Shown in pieces: positions 14,845-20,625 of a stretch of DNA of 20,625 nt (position 1 is its first letter; each line of letters begins with the position of its first letter). This DNA comes from Actinomycetes bacterium (GTDB lineage Bacteria > Actinomycetota > Acidimicrobiia > Acidimicrobiales > RAAP-2). The notes beneath the pieces were generated by a model that was not told the DNA's origin, did no database searches, and saw nothing but the letters and a program-made list of their open reading frames with translations. The stretch spans positions 1 through 20,625 of the forward strand of contig JAJYXE010000012.1 in NCBI GenBank assembly GCA_021791145.1, read 5' to 3'. Position numbers and translations under genes: made by a program.

Positions 14845-15972
14845 TCACACGCGCCGGCCGTCCGCAACGGACGGCGTCCACGTACGGTCGCGCTCGTGTC
14901 CTTTACCACACGCGAGACTTCGGCTGCCAACGACGACCACGGATCCCTCGGTGGCGGCGCGCCTTGCCGCGTCCAGGATCTCGATCACCCTCACGGCATC
15001 CCAGGGGTCCACCGGCACCGGACCCCGATCCTCGAGTGCGCTGACCAGCTTCGAATAGAACATCTCGTACGCGCCCGGCCGCGTCGGCACCGTGGTGAGG
15101 TGCTCGCCGACGCCGATCGTGCCGTCGTGGGTCTTGGGCTGCACGCCCCACCCGGGGTCGCCGGGCCGCATGCCGTCCTTCAGCTGTTGCTCCTGGGGGT
15201 CCAGGCCGTGGCGGACATAACCCGCCTCGGACCCGAGCACCCGAAAGCGCGGTCCGGGGCGTGGCGCGACGGCGCTCGCCCACAGATGGCTCCGGGCGCC
15301 GTTCGTGTGCGTGAGCGCGACGAAGACGTCATCGTCGACGCTGCTCCCTCGTCGGCGTCGGTCGAGCTCGGCGTAGACCGATGCCACCGGCCCGAGCAGC
15401 AGCACCGCCTGATCCACCAGATGGGAACCCAGGTCCAACAACAGGCCCGCTCCCGTCTCCGGACGAGGATCCTCGCGCCAGCTGCTCTCGCGAAGCGCCG
15501 GCGCCCAGCGCTCGAAACGCGACTCGAAGCGGTGAACGGCGCCGAGCCTTCCGGACGCGACGATCGCCTGGAGCGTCAGAAAATCGTTGTCCCAGCGCCG
15601 GTTGTGAAAGACCGTGAGCAGGACGCCTGCTTCTTGTGCCTCGCGCACCAGCGCCCGTGCCTCCGAAGCGTCGGGGGCGAGCGGCTTCTCGACTACGACC
15701 GCGACGCGCGCCGCGATGGCGCGACGGGCGATCGGGACGTGCGCGCCATTCGCAGCGGCGACGACAATCACGTCGATTCCGCCTTCGAGCTCGAACAGCG
15801 CGTCTGCGCTCTCGACGACCTGCACCCCTGGAAGGTCCTCGGCAGCCTGCGCGGCCCGCGCGGGATCCGACGTCACCACCGCCGCCAGCTCGAGCCCTGC
15901 GGTCCGCTCGATGAGGGGCGCGTGGAAGACTCGGCCGGACAATCCGTAACCCACGAGCCCGACGCGCCTCAC
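14845..15972 (-). CDS. Gfo/Idh/MocA-family NAD(P)-dependent oxidoreductase
   Basis: The product is 375 residues from GTG 15972; an ATG at 16068 would add a 32-residue Arg-rich, unconserved extension. The Rossmann fingerprint VGLVGYGLSGRVFHAPLI is at 4-21. VVVEKPLAPD (92-101) carries the family E-K-P motif, with VFHNRRWDNDFLTL (121-134) and the catalytic-region LLDLGSHLVDQAVLLLG (178-194, H184) typical of sugar, inositol and similar dehydrogenases. The enzyme is cytosolic; the polyol or sugar substrate is not predictable. It heads the unit with bioY and the DUF6314 gene, with no obvious biochemical link to biotin. Confidence 0.93.
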   Translation of the reverse strand: MRRVGLVGYGLSGRVFHAPLIERTAGLELAAVVTSDPARAAQAAEDLPGVQVVESADALFELEGGIDVIVVAAANGAHVPIARRAIAARVAVVVEKPLAPDASEARALVREAQEAGVLLTVFHNRRWDNDFLTLQAIVASGRLGAVHRFESRFERWAPALRESSWREDPRPETGAGLLLDLGSHLVDQAVLLLGPVASVYAELDRRRRGSSVDDDVFVALTHTNGARSHLWASAVAPRPGPRFRVLGSEAGYVRHGLDPQEQQLKDGMRPGDPGWGVQPKTHDGTIGVGEHLTTVPTRPGAYEMFYSKLVSALEDRGPVPVDPWDAVRVIEILDAARRAATEGSVVVVGSRSLACGKGHERDRTWTPSVADGRRV

Positions 15973-16136
15973 CGGCCCCAAGTCTGCCAGGCCCCTACCT
16001 CGCGAGAGATCTTCGCGCCGAGGACGTCGAGGGAAATGAGGAAGTGGAGCTCCCGCGGCGACGGGCAAATGGAGGCTGGGCTAGAATTCTTGGTAGGTCC
16101 CATCGCCAGCTGAAGGTTCGGGGAAAAGGGGATGTG

Positions 16137-16727
16137 ATGCTTGGAACGTCTTGGAGCCTTGCTGGAAGAGTGGCTATTGCCGTCGGGCTGACCGTCTCGT
16201 TGGTCGCCGGCGGCGCGGCCGTCGCCGGAGCGCTCTCGTCGCCCGTGCGCGCTTCTCACGCCGCGCGGGGCTTTGGCGGCGCTGACCGGCGCTCTGCGAC
16301 GCTTCCGATGAAGGTCGCCGTCGGCCAGGTCACCGGGGTCGACGGGGTCAGCACGCCAGGCCACTGCGGCACAGCGGGCAAGACAGGGACCTTCGTCGTG
16401 GAGAACCTGAGAAGGAGCTCTTCGACCACGGTGGACGTCAGCGCGACGACCAGGTTCCTCGCGCCCACGACGCTCGGGGCGAGCTTCGCGGACGTCTGCG
16501 TCGGCAGCACCGTCTTCGTCCAGGGCACCACAGCCTCGGGGACCGTGTCTGCCACGAGGGTCATCGTGGTCCCGCTCGGGCGGTTCCGCCCGCAGGGTGA
16601 CCAGCAGTTCCCCCAGGGTGATCGTCACTTCTCGGGATCGGCGGCACCGTGGCTAGGGTTGGGACACTCGTTCGCTGGGACCACGACGCCCAGGACCACG
16701 ACGCGCGGCTCCTTCAGCTCCCTGTAG
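16137..16727 (+). CDS. Small exported protein with a DUF5666-like domain
   Basis: The product has 196 residues; ATG 16137 follows AAAAGGGG at 16124-16131 (a GTG at 16134 is in frame). A signal peptide or anchor spans about 10-32 (GRVAIAVGLTVSLVAGGAAVAGA). The central part, VAVGQVTGVDG...TGTFVVENLRRSSSTTVDVSATTRFLAP...ADVCVGSTVFVQGTTASGTVSATRVIVVP (60-146), has the small beta-barrel pattern of DUF5666 proteins: strand, V-S-x-T-T-R-F, then V-G-S-x-V-x-V-x-G-T. Two cysteines (77, 121) may form a disulfide outside the cell. The tail contains a short duplicated RPQGDQQF / FPQGDRHF and Thr-rich stretches. A -10-like TAGAAT lies at 16082-16087. Function is unknown. Confidence 0.8.
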   Translation: MLGTSWSLAGRVAIAVGLTVSLVAGGAAVAGALSSPVRASHAARGFGGADRRSATLPMKVAVGQVTGVDGVSTPGHCGTAGKTGTFVVENLRRSSSTTVDVSATTRFLAPTTLGASFADVCVGSTVFVQGTTASGTVSATRVIVVPLGRFRPQGDQQFPQGDRHFSGSAAPWLGLGHSFAGTTTPRTTTRGSFSSL

Positions 16728-16750
16728 GTCCGTGTAGGCCTTTCAGGGCC

Positions 16751-16791
16751 CCTGGACGCAGGTCGGACGTCGCCGGGACGTCGAGTCCAGG
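16751..16791. terminator. Two-tier stem-loop between convergent genes, possible bidirectional terminator
   Basis: CCTGGAC (16751-16757) pairs with GTCCAGG (16785-16791). Inside it, GACGT (16766-16770) pairs with ACGTC (16778-16782) over a 7-base loop. It lies between the stops of the DUF5666-like gene and the small membrane protein gene, where a shared terminator is expected. There is no T-tract on either side. Confidence 0.35.
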
Positions 16792-16870
16792 TGGCCACGC
16801 ACCGGGTCCACGGTCCGAAGGCCAACAGCGACGCCGATCCTCCACGCCGGCCCCTTGCTTCGGGGCGGGC

Positions 16871-17107
16871 TTACCGGTGCCGGCGGCGTCCGACCAACAG
16901 CCAGAAGAGCCCTGCGATCACTGCGACGAGGACGACCACCTTCACGAGGACGGCCACGAGGCTCGCGATCGAGCTCAGCACCCAGAAGGCGATCAGGACA
17001 CCTATGACGCCGACCGCGACCACGGCGAGCGTGTGCCGTGGGCGCACGCCACCGGCACGCTGCTGAGGAGAGCCCCCTGGGGTCTGCGCTTCCACTTCGT
17101 GTGCCAT
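16871..17107 (-). CDS. Small membrane protein, 78 residues
   Basis: ATG 17107 is preceded by GAGGAGGG at a short distance. After a hydrophilic head of about 25 residues, the sequence is almost wholly hydrophobic from 27 to 72 (LAVVAVGVIGVLIAFWVLSSIASLVAVLVKVVVLVAVIAGLFWLLV), enough for two transmembrane helices with a short turn, ending in the basic GRRRHR. No family is recognised. It lies downstream of dinB on the same strand with a 94-base gap, so it may have its own promoter there. Confidence 0.75.
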   Translation of the reverse strand: MAHEVEAQTPGGSPQQRAGGVRPRHTLAVVAVGVIGVLIAFWVLSSIASLVAVLVKVVVLVAVIAGLFWLLVGRRRHR

Positions 17108-17201
17108 GCACCCTCCTCGACGGCCCGCCTGCGCTCTTCGCGCTCTGGCGCTCCTCTGATGCTACGACCCCCCAAGGCGCCCGCGGCGTCGCCCATGGCG
17201 C

Positions 17202-18575
17202 TCAGCTCGCAGAGCTCTTCGTCCCGTCTCCTTCACGCTCGCTCGGCCCCCATCGCGACTGTCGGCGTGCCGGGACGACGATGCCTTCGGGACCCACCAT
17301 CGATGCCGCGCCCACTGCCGCCGAGCCGAACCGACGGCGGATCGCATCGACCGCGCCGATCACCTCGCGCCAGTGGTCCTCGCGGCGCGCCGCAGCCGCG
17401 ACGCCGCGCTCGGGCCCGCCGCTCGCGGGGTTCTCGAGCTCGAAGCGAAGCTGGCGACCCGCTGACGCCGACTGGAGCCCCGACACGCTGACCCCGAGCA
17501 GCCGCACCCCGGTCGAAAGCTCCACCGCGTCCAAGAGCGCGACCGCGATCATGCCGATCGCCGAGCCGGTGTCGAGCCCCGCCTTCATGGTGTGCGCCCG
17601 CGTCACGAGCGAGAAGTCGGAGAGCTTTACCTTGACGGTGACCGTCCGCGCCACCTGCCGGCCCGCGCGCAGCTGATCCGCCACCAGCTCGGCCATCCGC
17701 TTCGCGTGACGCCGGAGAGCGTTGCGGTCGGCGAGGTCCTCGCGGAAGGTCTCTTCGCGCCCGATCGATTTCGCTAGGCGCTGAGGGACCACTGGCGCAC
17801 GGTCGTCGCCACGCGCGAGCGCGGCGAGATGCCGACCGTTCGCCTTGCCGAGCGCGCGCACGAGCGCTGCCTCGGGAAGCCTGGCGAGGTCGCCGACCGT
17901 CCGAGCCCCGAGAGCTGCGAGCCGCTTGGCCGTCGCGGGCCCGACACCCCACAGCTGCTCGACCCCCATGGGATGCAGGAACCCGAGCTCTTCCTGTGGC
18001 TCGATCACGACCACGCCGGCCCCTGGGAGCTTCCCCTGAGATCCCACTCGTGGCTTCGCGGCACGTGACGCGAGCTTCGCGATCGTCTTGGACCGTCCGG
18101 CGCCGACCGAGCAGTCGAGCGCGAGCTCCTCGCGCACGCGAAGCCGGATCGCCGCGGCGATCTCTGCCGGCGTGCCGAACAGACGAAGTGCGCCGCAGAC
18201 GTCGAGGAACGCCTCGTCGAGCCCGATGGGCTCTACGAGCGGCGTGAAGGACAGCAACACCTCGCGTAGTCGAGCGCTGACCTCCTCGTACCTGGCAAAG
18301 TGGCCTTCGACGAACACCGCGTCCGGGCACAGCCTGCGCGCGCGCAACGACGCCATCGCGGAGCGCACGCCGTGCACGCGAGCCTCGTAGCTGCAAGATG
18401 CGACCACGCCCCGCGCGCCGCTGCCTCCCACGATCACCGGCCTGCCGGCGAGCGTCGGATCGTCGAGCACCTCGACGGAGGCAAAGAAGGCGTCCATGTC
18501 GACGTGGAGGATGCTCGGCTCCCGCCGCCGTCCCACGTCGGAGGCGCCCACCGGCGGAGATCCGAGCTCAGCCAC
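17202..18575 (-). CDS. dinB: DNA polymerase IV (Y-family translesion polymerase)
   Basis: The product is 457 residues if it starts at GTG 18575, overlapping the PIG-L gene by 8 bases; GTGs at 18551 and 18536 would trim the unconserved N-terminus and none has a strong ribosome-binding site. Palm motifs are ILHVDMDAFFASVE (22-35, D26) and PIGLDEAFLDV (116-126, D120-E121). SYEARVHGVRSAM (62-74) is the finger motif. SVGAGRSKTIAKLAS (156-170), a helix-hairpin-helix region LWGVGPATAKRLAALG (208-223) and a little-finger domain (about 263-380) follow. QLRFEL (375-380) could be a degenerate beta-clamp motif. The tail after 425 is unconserved. It copies past damaged bases with low fidelity. It follows nrdR and PIG-L on the strand driven from the LexA-box region. 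Confidence 0.95.
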   Translation of the reverse strand: MAELGSPPVGASDVGRRREPSILHVDMDAFFASVEVLDDPTLAGRPVIVGGSGARGVVASCSYEARVHGVRSAMASLRARRLCPDAVFVEGHFARYEEVSARLREVLLSFTPLVEPIGLDEAFLDVCGALRLFGTPAEIAAAIRLRVREELALDCSVGAGRSKTIAKLASRAAKPRVGSQGKLPGAGVVVIEPQEELGFLHPMGVEQLWGVGPATAKRLAALGARTVGDLARLPEAALVRALGKANGRHLAALARGDDRAPVVPQRLAKSIGREETFREDLADRNALRRHAKRMAELVADQLRAGRQVARTVTVKVKLSDFSLVTRAHTMKAGLDTGSAIGMIAVALLDAVELSTGVRLLGVSVSGLQSASAGRQLRFELENPASGGPERGVAAAARREDHWREVIGAVDAIRRRFGSAAVGAASMVGPEGIVVPARRQSRWGPSEREGDGTKSSAS

Positions 18576-19281
18576 CGAGGCGCAGCCGCCGGAAGCCCTC
18601 GGCGTAGACCACGCCTGCACGGCGGCCTTCCTCTTCGGCACGTCGGCGAACCGCCTCCGCCGCCCATCCAGCCTCTGCGCCGGCGAACTGGCTGCGATGG
18701 CACTCGACCGCCGCCGCCTTGACCTCGACCGTCTCCGAGATGTCCACCCACACGTCGGGCTCCAGGGTTCCCGAGAGGTACACCGCCGACACCTGGTGCG
18801 GCGGGCCAGCTTCGGGGAAGTAGAGCGGGAGCGCGGCGGAAGGAGACAGCGCGTCGAGCAACGCCCATCCCGCGACCCTGTGGTCGCGGTGGTTGAAGTA
18901 CTCCTGCCCGAAGAAGACCGCAGTCGGGTCGTGACCGAGCACCACCTCGGGACGCAGCGAACGGACGAGCCCGACCAGCTCGCCGACGAATGTCGGCCTC
19001 CGGTCGAGCTCTCCGTCGCTCGCGCCAAGCACGCAGTACGAGGCGAGGCCGATCGTCTTCGCGGCCGCGGCGAGCTCGCCGGCGCGACGCCGGGCGAGCT
19101 CCGCGGGCTGCACCGCGCGGTCGCGCGTTCCACGGCCGCCGTCCGTGCAGACCACCAGGTGGACCGAGGCGCCCTTCCTCGTCCACGACGCGAGGGTGCC
19201 GCCGCACGCCACGTCGGCGTCGTCAGGGTGGGCGTAGACGGCGAGCGCGACGCCGGGCACGGAGGTGACGAGCTCGGGCAC
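18568..19281 (-). CDS. PIG-L/LmbE-family zinc deacetylase
   Basis: The product has 237 residues from GTG 19281, 19 bases after the nrdR stop. The family fingerprint AVYAHPDDADVACGGTLA (14-31, with H18 and D21) and the distal FNHRDHRVAG (129-138, H134) supply the zinc ligands, and D20 the usual catalytic base. PIG-L enzymes remove acetyl from N-acetylglucosamine-type conjugates, for example MshB and Mca in mycothiol metabolism. This one lacks features that would settle the substrate. It is cytosolic, with no signal peptide. It is sandwiched between nrdR and dinB, overlapping the latter, so transcription is probably shared. Confidence 0.92.
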   Translation of the reverse strand: MPELVTSVPGVALAVYAHPDDADVACGGTLASWTRKGASVHLVVCTDGGRGTRDRAVQPAELARRRAGELAAAAKTIGLASYCVLGASDGELDRRPTFVGELVGLVRSLRPEVVLGHDPTAVFFGQEYFNHRDHRVAGWALLDALSPSAALPLYFPEAGPPHQVSAVYLSGTLEPDVWVDISETVEVKAAAVECHRSQFAGAEAGWAAEAVRRRAEEEGRRAGVVYAEGFRRLRLGG

Positions 19282-19300
19282 CGCAGTCAGCCCGCCGGAG

Positions 19301-19771
19301 TCAGGCCCGCTGCTTGGGCACGGTCGTCTTGATCAACAGCCCGACTTCTCGCTGGAAGTCCACCGCGTCCTCGAAGCCCTTGTAGACGCTGGCGAACCGC
19401 AGGTAGGCGACGTCGTCGAGGTCCTTCAGCTGCTCGAGGACCGCCATCCCCACCCGTTGGCTCGTGGGCTCGGGCGACTCCGCCCGGAGCTGCTCTTCCA
19501 CGCGGCTCGCGAGCTGCTGGAGCATCTCGCCGGTGACCGGTCGGTTCTTGCAGGCGGCCTGGACGCCTGCGACCAGCTTCGCCCGGTCAAAGGGCTCGCG
19601 CTGGCCGGAGCGCTTCACCACCCACAACGGCTGCTCTTCGACACGCTCGAAGGTGGTGAAGCGACGGCTGCACCCGAGGCACTCTCGCCGGCGTCGGATC
19701 GCCGCGCCCTCGTCGGCCGTGCGCGAGTCGACGACCCTGTCGTCGTCTGCACCGCACCACGGACACCGCAC
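19301..19771 (-). CDS. nrdR: NrdR, repressor of ribonucleotide reductase genes
   Basis: The product is 156 residues from GTG 19771, placing the start at VRCPWCG as in the family (MRCPxCG). The zinc ribbon uses C3, C6, C31 and C34 (RCPWCGADDDRVVDSRTADEGAAIRRRRECLGCSRRFTTFERVE). An ATP-cone follows from about 48 (PLWVVKRSGQREPFDRAKLVAGVQAACKNRPV) and senses ATP/dATP. No Shine-Dalgarno is evident; a -10-like TAACGT ends seven bases before the GTG on the minus strand, so a leaderless message is possible. The gene lies next to the LysM protein and lexA promoter, as in mycobacteria. Confidence 0.96.
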   Translation of the reverse strand: MRCPWCGADDDRVVDSRTADEGAAIRRRRECLGCSRRFTTFERVEEQPLWVVKRSGQREPFDRAKLVAGVQAACKNRPVTGEMLQQLASRVEEQLRAESPEPTSQRVGMAVLEQLKDLDDVAYLRFASVYKGFEDAVDFQREVGLLIKTTVPKQRA

Positions 19772-19824
19772 CCCGACGACGTTAGTGCTGCGCGGCTTCA
19801 GCGCACCGCCGCCGACCTGCCCGA

Positions 19825-20352
19825 TCAGGGGATTGGGATGCGCTCGCCTGGGACGACGACCGCTGAGCCGATCTCCCTGGCGAGCGCCTCGGCCAGCGGC
19901 CTCGGGTCGCCGCCACCGTCCAGGTGCGACGCGATCGACCACAACGTGTCGCCAGGGCGCACCACGTAGATCCTCTCGGAAGCGATCTGGCCATCCCCTT
20001 GGGGGTGCACCTCGGCGGGCGCCCCGCCGAGCGGCGCGATGGGAAGCGCGAGCGCGCACGTCACCCCAGCGCCGATCACGCCGAGGAGCACGCCACGGCG
20101 GCGCCGACGAACGGCCGAGCCCCGAACCTCGCGCCGTGAGACGTCCACTCTGGTGCGGACCGCGGCGGACACGTCGGGCCAAGGAACCACCGGGCCCGTC
20201 GAACCCATGCCAGACCGCGCATGCGGCCTCGCCTCGGCGTCCGCGACGGCGCGGTCACGGACGAGCTCGGGCACCGAGCACCGCCACGACACGCCAAACC
20301 GACCCGCCGACCAGTCTGTGGCCCCGTCGTCCAGTACCGGTGCGATCACCAT
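19825..20352 (-). CDS. LysM-domain membrane protein, probable SOS-induced division or cell-wall protein
   Basis: The product is 175 residues from ATG 20352, with GAGGAG seven bases upstream. An acidic to Arg-rich N-terminal part (1-86) precedes one transmembrane helix (about 87-108, GVLLGVIGAGVTCALALPIAPL), then a C-terminal LysM domain (RIYVVRPGDTLWSIASHLDG...IGSAVVVPGERIPIP, 128-175) facing the cell wall. By position beside lexA and nrdR, and by architecture, it corresponds to Rv2719c of M. tuberculosis; DivS of Corynebacterium and YneA of Bacillus are functional counterparts that delay division during SOS. The promoter region carries four LexA boxes. The division-inhibitor role is inferred. 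The N-terminal part is longer than a bare anchor would need. Confidence 0.88.
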   Translation of the reverse strand: MVIAPVLDDGATDWSAGRFGVSWRCSVPELVRDRAVADAEARPHARSGMGSTGPVVPWPDVSAAVRTRVDVSRREVRGSAVRRRRRGVLLGVIGAGVTCALALPIAPLGGAPAEVHPQGDGQIASERIYVVRPGDTLWSIASHLDGGGDPRPLAEALAREIGSAVVVPGERIPIP

Positions 20353-20464
20353 GTCCCTGCTCCTCGTCCATCCATGTCGGGTCCTTTTGCCTTGTCGGGC
20401 CATCTCCGGACCTGCTCCGGGATCGCCTCTCGGGTTCTCGAGCGCCGCCGGGCACCCTGGCAGG

Positions 20465-20482
20465 GGCGAACACCCGTTCGCC
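20465..20482. promoter_or_regulatory. LexA (SOS) box A
   Basis: GGCGAAC-ACCC-GTTCGCC has perfect 7-base arms around the GAAC-N4-GTTC core used by actinobacterial and Bacillus LexA. It lies 11 bases downstream of the proposed -10 box of the LysM gene promoter, over the transcribed leader. Confidence 0.8.
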
Positions 20483-20492
20483 TTCCACCCCG

Positions 20493-20521
20493 ATCTCATC
20501 ACGAACATACGTTCGTGTCAA
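20493..20521 (-). promoter_or_regulatory. Putative promoter of the LysM gene
   Basis: On the minus strand a perfect -35 TTGACA (20521-20516) is followed by 17 bases and a -10-like TGAGAT (20498-20493). LexA box B occupies the spacer, predicting SOS induction. The -10 has two mismatches to TATAAT. Confidence 0.6.
20501..20516. promoter_or_regulatory. LexA (SOS) box B
   Basis: ACGAAC-ATAC-GTTCGT carries the exact GAAC-N4-GTTC core with 6-base arms. It fills the spacer between the putative -35 and -10 boxes of the leftward LysM promoter, so bound LexA would block that promoter directly. Confidence 0.88.
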
Positions 20522-20529
20522 GGTGTACT

Positions 20530-20545
20530 GCGAACAGATGTTTGC
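20530..20545. promoter_or_regulatory. LexA (SOS) box C, one mismatch in the core
   Basis: GCGAAC-AGAT-GTTTGC has GAAC-N4-GTTT, one base off the consensus core. It overlaps the putative -35 box of the rightward promoter. Confidence 0.7.
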
Positions 20546-20570
20546 CCTTGGGAGGCCCCACCGCTATGCT
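20542..20570 (+). promoter_or_regulatory. Putative promoter of the rightward gene (lexA)
   Basis: A -35-like TTGCCC (20542-20547), a 17-base spacer and a -10-like TATGCT (20565-20570) lie about 50 bases before the start codon. Boxes C and D overlap the -35 and the start region, the expected arrangement for lexA autoregulation. Confidence 0.6.
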
Positions 20571-20573
20571 CTG

Positions 20574-20589
20574 GCAAACATATGTTCGT
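20574..20589. promoter_or_regulatory. LexA (SOS) box D, one mismatch in the core
   Basis: GCAAAC-ATAT-GTTCGT has AAAC-N4-GTTC. It lies just downstream of the rightward -10 box, over the expected transcription start, a position suited to autorepression of lexA. Confidence 0.7.
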
Positions 20590-20622
20590 CACTGTCGGCG
20601 AGCCTACGAGGAGGTTGTGACC

Positions 20623-20625
20623 GTG
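20623..20625 (+). CDS. lexA: Start codon of the gene leaving the window, probably lexA
   Basis: Only the start is visible. GAGGAGG at 20608-20614 is eight bases before GTG 20623; an in-frame GTG at 20617 is too close to it. Identity is inferred from neighbours: lexA normally diverges from the LysM gene beside nrdR in mycobacteria, and the promoter carries LexA boxes. No protein sequence is available here to confirm it. Confidence 0.5.

Noticed and set aside
16082..16087. TAGAAT as a promoter -10 for the DUF5666-like gene
   Set aside because: No convincing -35 at the right distance, so it is mentioned but not called as a promoter.

Overview
The window is a dense, GC-rich piece of chromosome whose gene families point to an actinomycete-type bacterium (Actinomycetota). 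The clearest marker is the right end. There an nrdR gene and a LysM-protein gene run leftward, and a divergent promoter with four LexA boxes drives a gene that starts at the right edge. This is the nrdR / LysM / lexA neighbourhood known from mycobacteria and relatives. A decaprenyl-phosphate phosphoribosyltransferase-like UbiA protein, DUF1707 domains, DUF6314, frequent GTG starts and strong G/C third-position bias agree. The exact class cannot be fixed by eye; an Acidimicrobiia-like lineage is a guess.

Layout, left to right. Positions 2-1096 hold the C-terminal transpeptidase part of a class B penicillin-binding protein, cut by the window edge. A 28-bp perfect palindrome follows, upstream of an ArsR-type repressor overlapping a glutaredoxin gene. 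Next come a lone GroES-type chaperonin, an unrecognised protein made of two related halves (minus strand), a two-module helix-turn-helix protein, a membrane protein with two DUF1707-like domains (minus), a SAM-dependent methyltransferase (minus) and a secreted or anchored alpha/beta hydrolase (plus).

The most striking block is 6923-9703. A ferric-reductase-like membrane flavohaem protein, a 45-codon mini-ORF, an extracytoplasmic FMN-binding protein and an ApbE flavin transferase overlap each other by 4-7 bases. The mini-ORF consists largely of five identical 18-bp repeats, each encoding the hexapeptide DITLRP. The set reads as a transmembrane electron-transfer chain: NAD(P)H to FAD to haem to covalently bound FMN outside the membrane, with ApbE attaching the FMN. 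The repeat mini-ORF is my best candidate for something undescribed, although it could be a coding artefact of a minisatellite.

The middle (9838-15972, all minus strand) holds the UbiA-family transferase, a large exported beta-helix protein with three cell-wall-binding type 2 repeats, and a compact Gfo/Idh/MocA oxidoreductase - bioY - DUF6314 operon. After a small exported DUF5666-like protein and a 78-residue membrane protein, the right-hand minus-strand group is LysM protein, nrdR, PIG-L deacetylase and dinB. The last two overlap. This places an error-prone polymerase downstream of a LexA-controlled promoter region, although intermediate promoters are possible.

No tRNA, rRNA, CRISPR array, insertion sequence, integrase or replication origin was recognised. 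All domain calls are by eye from conserved motifs.
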